The position numbers were made by a program, and so were the translations under genes. A stretch of DNA of 64,000 bases, taken from an uncultured Lachnospiraceae bacterium (GTDB lineage Bacteria > Bacillota > Clostridia > Lachnospirales > Lachnospiraceae). Below the pieces are notes generated by a model. It was not told where the DNA came from, ran no database searches, and worked only from the letters and a program-made list of their open reading frames with translations. The DNA lies in NCBI GenBank assembly GCA_947172645.1, contig CAMWBY010000002.1, positions 62,001-126,000 of the forward strand, in the 5' to 3' direction. Shown here piece after piece: positions 61,856 to 64,000 of this stretch. The stretch's first letter is position 1. Each line of letters opens with the position of its first letter.

Positions 61856-63667
61856 ATGAAAAGATTACAGCAGTTATCCTATCGTACCCAAATTTTTATC
61901 GCCTCTTTATCCCTGGTCATTATCCCGGCGGTGCTTCTGGGGCTTTTTGCGGTCAACGATTCCACTTCCAAACTGGTGGATGAATATAACGCTTCTCTCA
62001 AAACGATTATCTCCCAGGCAAACCTTGCCCTGGATACCCTCCTACAAGATGCTTTCAAGGTTGCCGATATGCCTATCCTCAGCGACGATGTGAGAAAAGC
62101 GATGGTCACCGACTATCAGGACGACTACCTGTCCTATGCCCAGACTTCCACCATGTTCAGGGATTTATTCAACCAGACCAACCGGCTCAACACGGACCTG
62201 GAAGCCTGTATTTTTATGAACCGTTACGGTTTTACCTTTGAATACGGCGTGGTCAGCGCCCTCCACCGCAGGCAGATTGACCAGAACATCAGCCAGTGGG
62301 TAGAACACGCCCGAAACTCACCCAACTACACTTATTTTGCGCCCCTGCAAAGCGGCGCCGACAACGGAACCGGCAAGAAGACGCTCCCCATGGTTAAAAT
62401 CCTGCATGACAAATACGATTACAAGGAAATCGGTATCTGCTATTGCGAAATTAATTTTAAACCTATCGAGAATATTATCCTCTCCTCCCAAAACACAGAA
62501 AACACTTTTTTCATATATAATGCAGACGGCGAGCTGACCTTCTCCTCCAACCCGGATTACACAAAAGAGCCGGGCAAATACACAGAATTACTGTCGGCCC
62601 TCTCCGCCTTTAACGGCTCCCTTCATCCCTCTTCTTCCATTGTGGAAGAAGCCATCACAATAGGACACAGCCGCTATCAGGTGAACGGCTGCGTCAACAA
62701 GACGACCAACTGGCGCCTCGTGCAGTTTGTGGACAACGAGGTCATCTCCCAAATTTACCGGGGCAACGTACTCAGCTATGTGCGCATCCTGTTTCTCTGC
62801 ATCATACTGGGCATGTTACTGGCCGTCCTCCTTTCCGCCACCCTGACCAGGTCTATCCTGAAATTGTGCGGGCAGATTGATACGCTGAACGTGCAGAGCG
62901 ACGAACAGATTGACGAAAAGACATGCGGTTCCAATCTGGAACTTCGTAAACTGATTGCCAGTTTTAACCATCTGAACAAGCGTCTTGCCACCAGCTTACA
63001 ACAAAACTATCAGATACAGTTGGCGGAACAGAAAATGAGGATTCAAATGCTGCAATTCCAGATTAACCACCATTTTCTCTACAATACGCTGAATGTCATC
63101 AGGTCCCTTGCCAACATCCACAATGTACCGCAGATTGAGACGATTTCCCTATGCATGTCCGACTTGCTGCGCTATAACCTGGAAAATTTCCCGGTTGCCC
63201 TTCTTGACGAGGAGCTACAGCAAATCAGGCGTTATATGACCATACAAGATATTCGCTTCCCGGGAAAATTTACCTTCGACATCAATATCTCACCCGATTA
63301 CCTGAAAATGCAGATTCCCGCTTTTCTATTGCAGCCCCTTGTAGAAAACAGTATCGAACACGGTTTCTCCACACGGGAAACGGGCTGTTATATCAGCATC
63401 AGCAGCCAGACATGTGAAGACGGGCTGCATATTTTCGTGGCTGACAACGGGCAGGGCATTCCTACTGCCATATTGGAACGTCTTAACAGGGATTGTGTCC
63501 AGGGCGTCACCGCGGAGACCAAAGAAGACGGGCATCATTCTATCGGCTTACAGAACGTAGGGCAAAGAATACGCAGCCACTTCGGGGACTCCTACGGGCT
63601 GACAATAGAAAGCCGGGAAGGTGAAGGCACCATCGTGAATCTTCTGCTGCCTGCCAACCCGGCTTAA
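61856..63667 (+). CDS. YesM-type sensor histidine kinase
   Basis: 603 residues. Membrane helix (15-32), extracellular Cache-like domain (to about 300), second helix (VRILFLCIILGMLLAVLLS), HAMP-like linker, His_kinase motif QFQINHHFLYNTLN and HATPase (LLQPLVENSIEHGF, VADNGQGIP, IGLQNVGQRIRSHFG). The Pro normally before the phospho-His is His here (NHHF rather than NPHF). Divergent from the operon that encodes its regulator and transporter. Confidence 0.92.
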   Translation: MKRLQQLSYRTQIFIASLSLVIIPAVLLGLFAVNDSTSKLVDEYNASLKTIISQANLALDTLLQDAFKVADMPILSDDVRKAMVTDYQDDYLSYAQTSTMFRDLFNQTNRLNTDLEACIFMNRYGFTFEYGVVSALHRRQIDQNISQWVEHARNSPNYTYFAPLQSGADNGTGKKTLPMVKILHDKYDYKEIGICYCEINFKPIENIILSSQNTENTFFIYNADGELTFSSNPDYTKEPGKYTELLSALSAFNGSLHPSSSIVEEAITIGHSRYQVNGCVNKTTNWRLVQFVDNEVISQIYRGNVLSYVRILFLCIILGMLLAVLLSATLTRSILKLCGQIDTLNVQSDEQIDEKTCGSNLELRKLIASFNHLNKRLATSLQQNYQIQLAEQKMRIQMLQFQINHHFLYNTLNVIRSLANIHNVPQIETISLCMSDLLRYNLENFPVALLDEELQQIRRYMTIQDIRFPGKFTFDINISPDYLKMQIPAFLLQPLVENSIEHGFSTRETGCYISISSQTCEDGLHIFVADNGQGIPTAILERLNRDCVQGVTAETKEDGHHSIGLQNVGQRIRSHFGDSYGLTIESREGEGTIVNLLLPANPA

Positions 63668-63682
63668 AACCATTTATCCTCT

Positions 63683-64000
63683 TCAATTTTGTTCAACGCA
63701 GAAAGCAAAATATCCATTCCCGGTATTGAATAACAGACTATAATCAAAATATTCAAGATAATACGTCTTCCGGAATTGCTCTATTGTTATGATATGATTG
63801 CTCTCCAGTTGATAACGCAAGTGCAGTCCAAAATACATGCCAATCTGCTCCGCCATATGCTGCGAAATTTCTTTGGCGGCGTTTGCCACCAACTTATCCA
63901 CCTTATTTAGCGGTATTCCCAACATAGAGCTTACGGCATGTAAAATCAAGTGCTCTTCAAATACCAGATAAACCTGCGCGCGTTTCCCGTCTTTCGTACA
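63683..64000 (-). CDS. C-terminal part of an unidentified protein (5' end beyond the window)
   Basis: The frame is open to the right edge, giving about 105 residues that begin CTKDGKRAQVYLVFEEHLI and end FAFCVEQN. No family recognised. It has a helical stretch (VDKLVANAAKEISQHMAEQIG). The TTG at 63949 is not a convincing start. It converges on the kinase gene with 15 nt between stops. Confidence 0.55.
   Translation of the reverse strand, partial: CTKDGKRAQVYLVFEEHLILHAVSSMLGIPLNKVDKLVANAAKEISQHMAEQIGMYFGLHLRYQLESNHIITIEQFRKTYYLEYFDYSLLFNTGNGYFAFCVEQN

Noticed and set aside
1..64000. tRNA, rRNA or CRISPR loci
   Set aside because: No cloverleaf with conserved TTC arm, no rRNA-like stretch and no regularly spaced direct repeats were seen when reading both strands.

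Overview
The window looks like chromosomal DNA of a spore-forming Lachnospiraceae-type Clostridium (Bacillota). This is judged from strong GGAGG ribosome-binding sites, TTGACA/TATAAT promoters, GlgC/GlgD-type glycogen genes, YesM/YesN two-component pairs, an ANTAR regulator next to glnA, and closest-feeling protein families. Species cannot be named from the sequence alone. Almost all genes lie on the minus strand, so operons read from high to low coordinates. No tRNA, rRNA, CRISPR array or classical IS element was seen.

Layout. 1-8.3 kb: galactose/glucose-type ABC uptake (mglA cut by the left edge, mglB) preceded by a sensing operon of response regulator, YesM kinase and two extra periplasmic binding proteins. 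8.4-10.5 kb: glnA with an ANTAR regulator. 10.6-22.7 kb: housekeeping and envelope genes (FMN-binding-like protein, NAD synthetase, Hsp33, methyltransferase, GH20 hexosaminidase, small export protein, HisC, glycosyltransferase, acyltransferase). 22.7-30.6 kb: orphan sensor, LytTR regulator, secreted propeller-like protein, NYN-LOTUS protein, cytidylate-kinase-like protein, sodium symporter and CapA. 30.6-38.2 kb: DUF3160 lipoprotein, PadR/DUF1700 module, and a three-gene ABC-2 exporter preceded by a structured leader RNA with its own terminator. 38.3-40.7 kb: glgC/glgD.

The standout is 41,613-51,887. A NodB-type polysaccharide deacetylase gene is split in two. Its 5' part (to WGN) lies at 51.9-52.3 kb and its 3' part at 41.0-41.6 kb. 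Both halves end at the same 10-bp core CGTGGGGGAA, and 10,275 bp lie between equivalent points. Inside are a large serine recombinase with a coupled 49-residue ORF, a DUF3791/DUF3990 cassette, a Uma2-like nuclease and a seven-gene cargo (AraC regulator, three TIM-barrel isomerases, two Gfo/Idh/MocA dehydrogenases, one acetyltransferase) resembling 3-keto-glycoside processing systems. The element ends carry inverted repeats placed symmetrically about a TG dinucleotide. Precise removal would restore the deacetylase in frame. This is an integrative element, and possibly a developmentally excised one as known for sporulation genes.

52-64 kb: cysteine desulfidase-like enzyme, aldo/keto reductase, M20 peptidase, then a sugar ABC transporter operon (UroD-like methyltransferase, binding protein, two permeases, response regulator) divergent from its YesM kinase, with a 23-nt-spaced direct repeat at the operon promoter.

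Several intergenic regions carry dispersed modular hairpin repeats, two families of which occur twice in the window.
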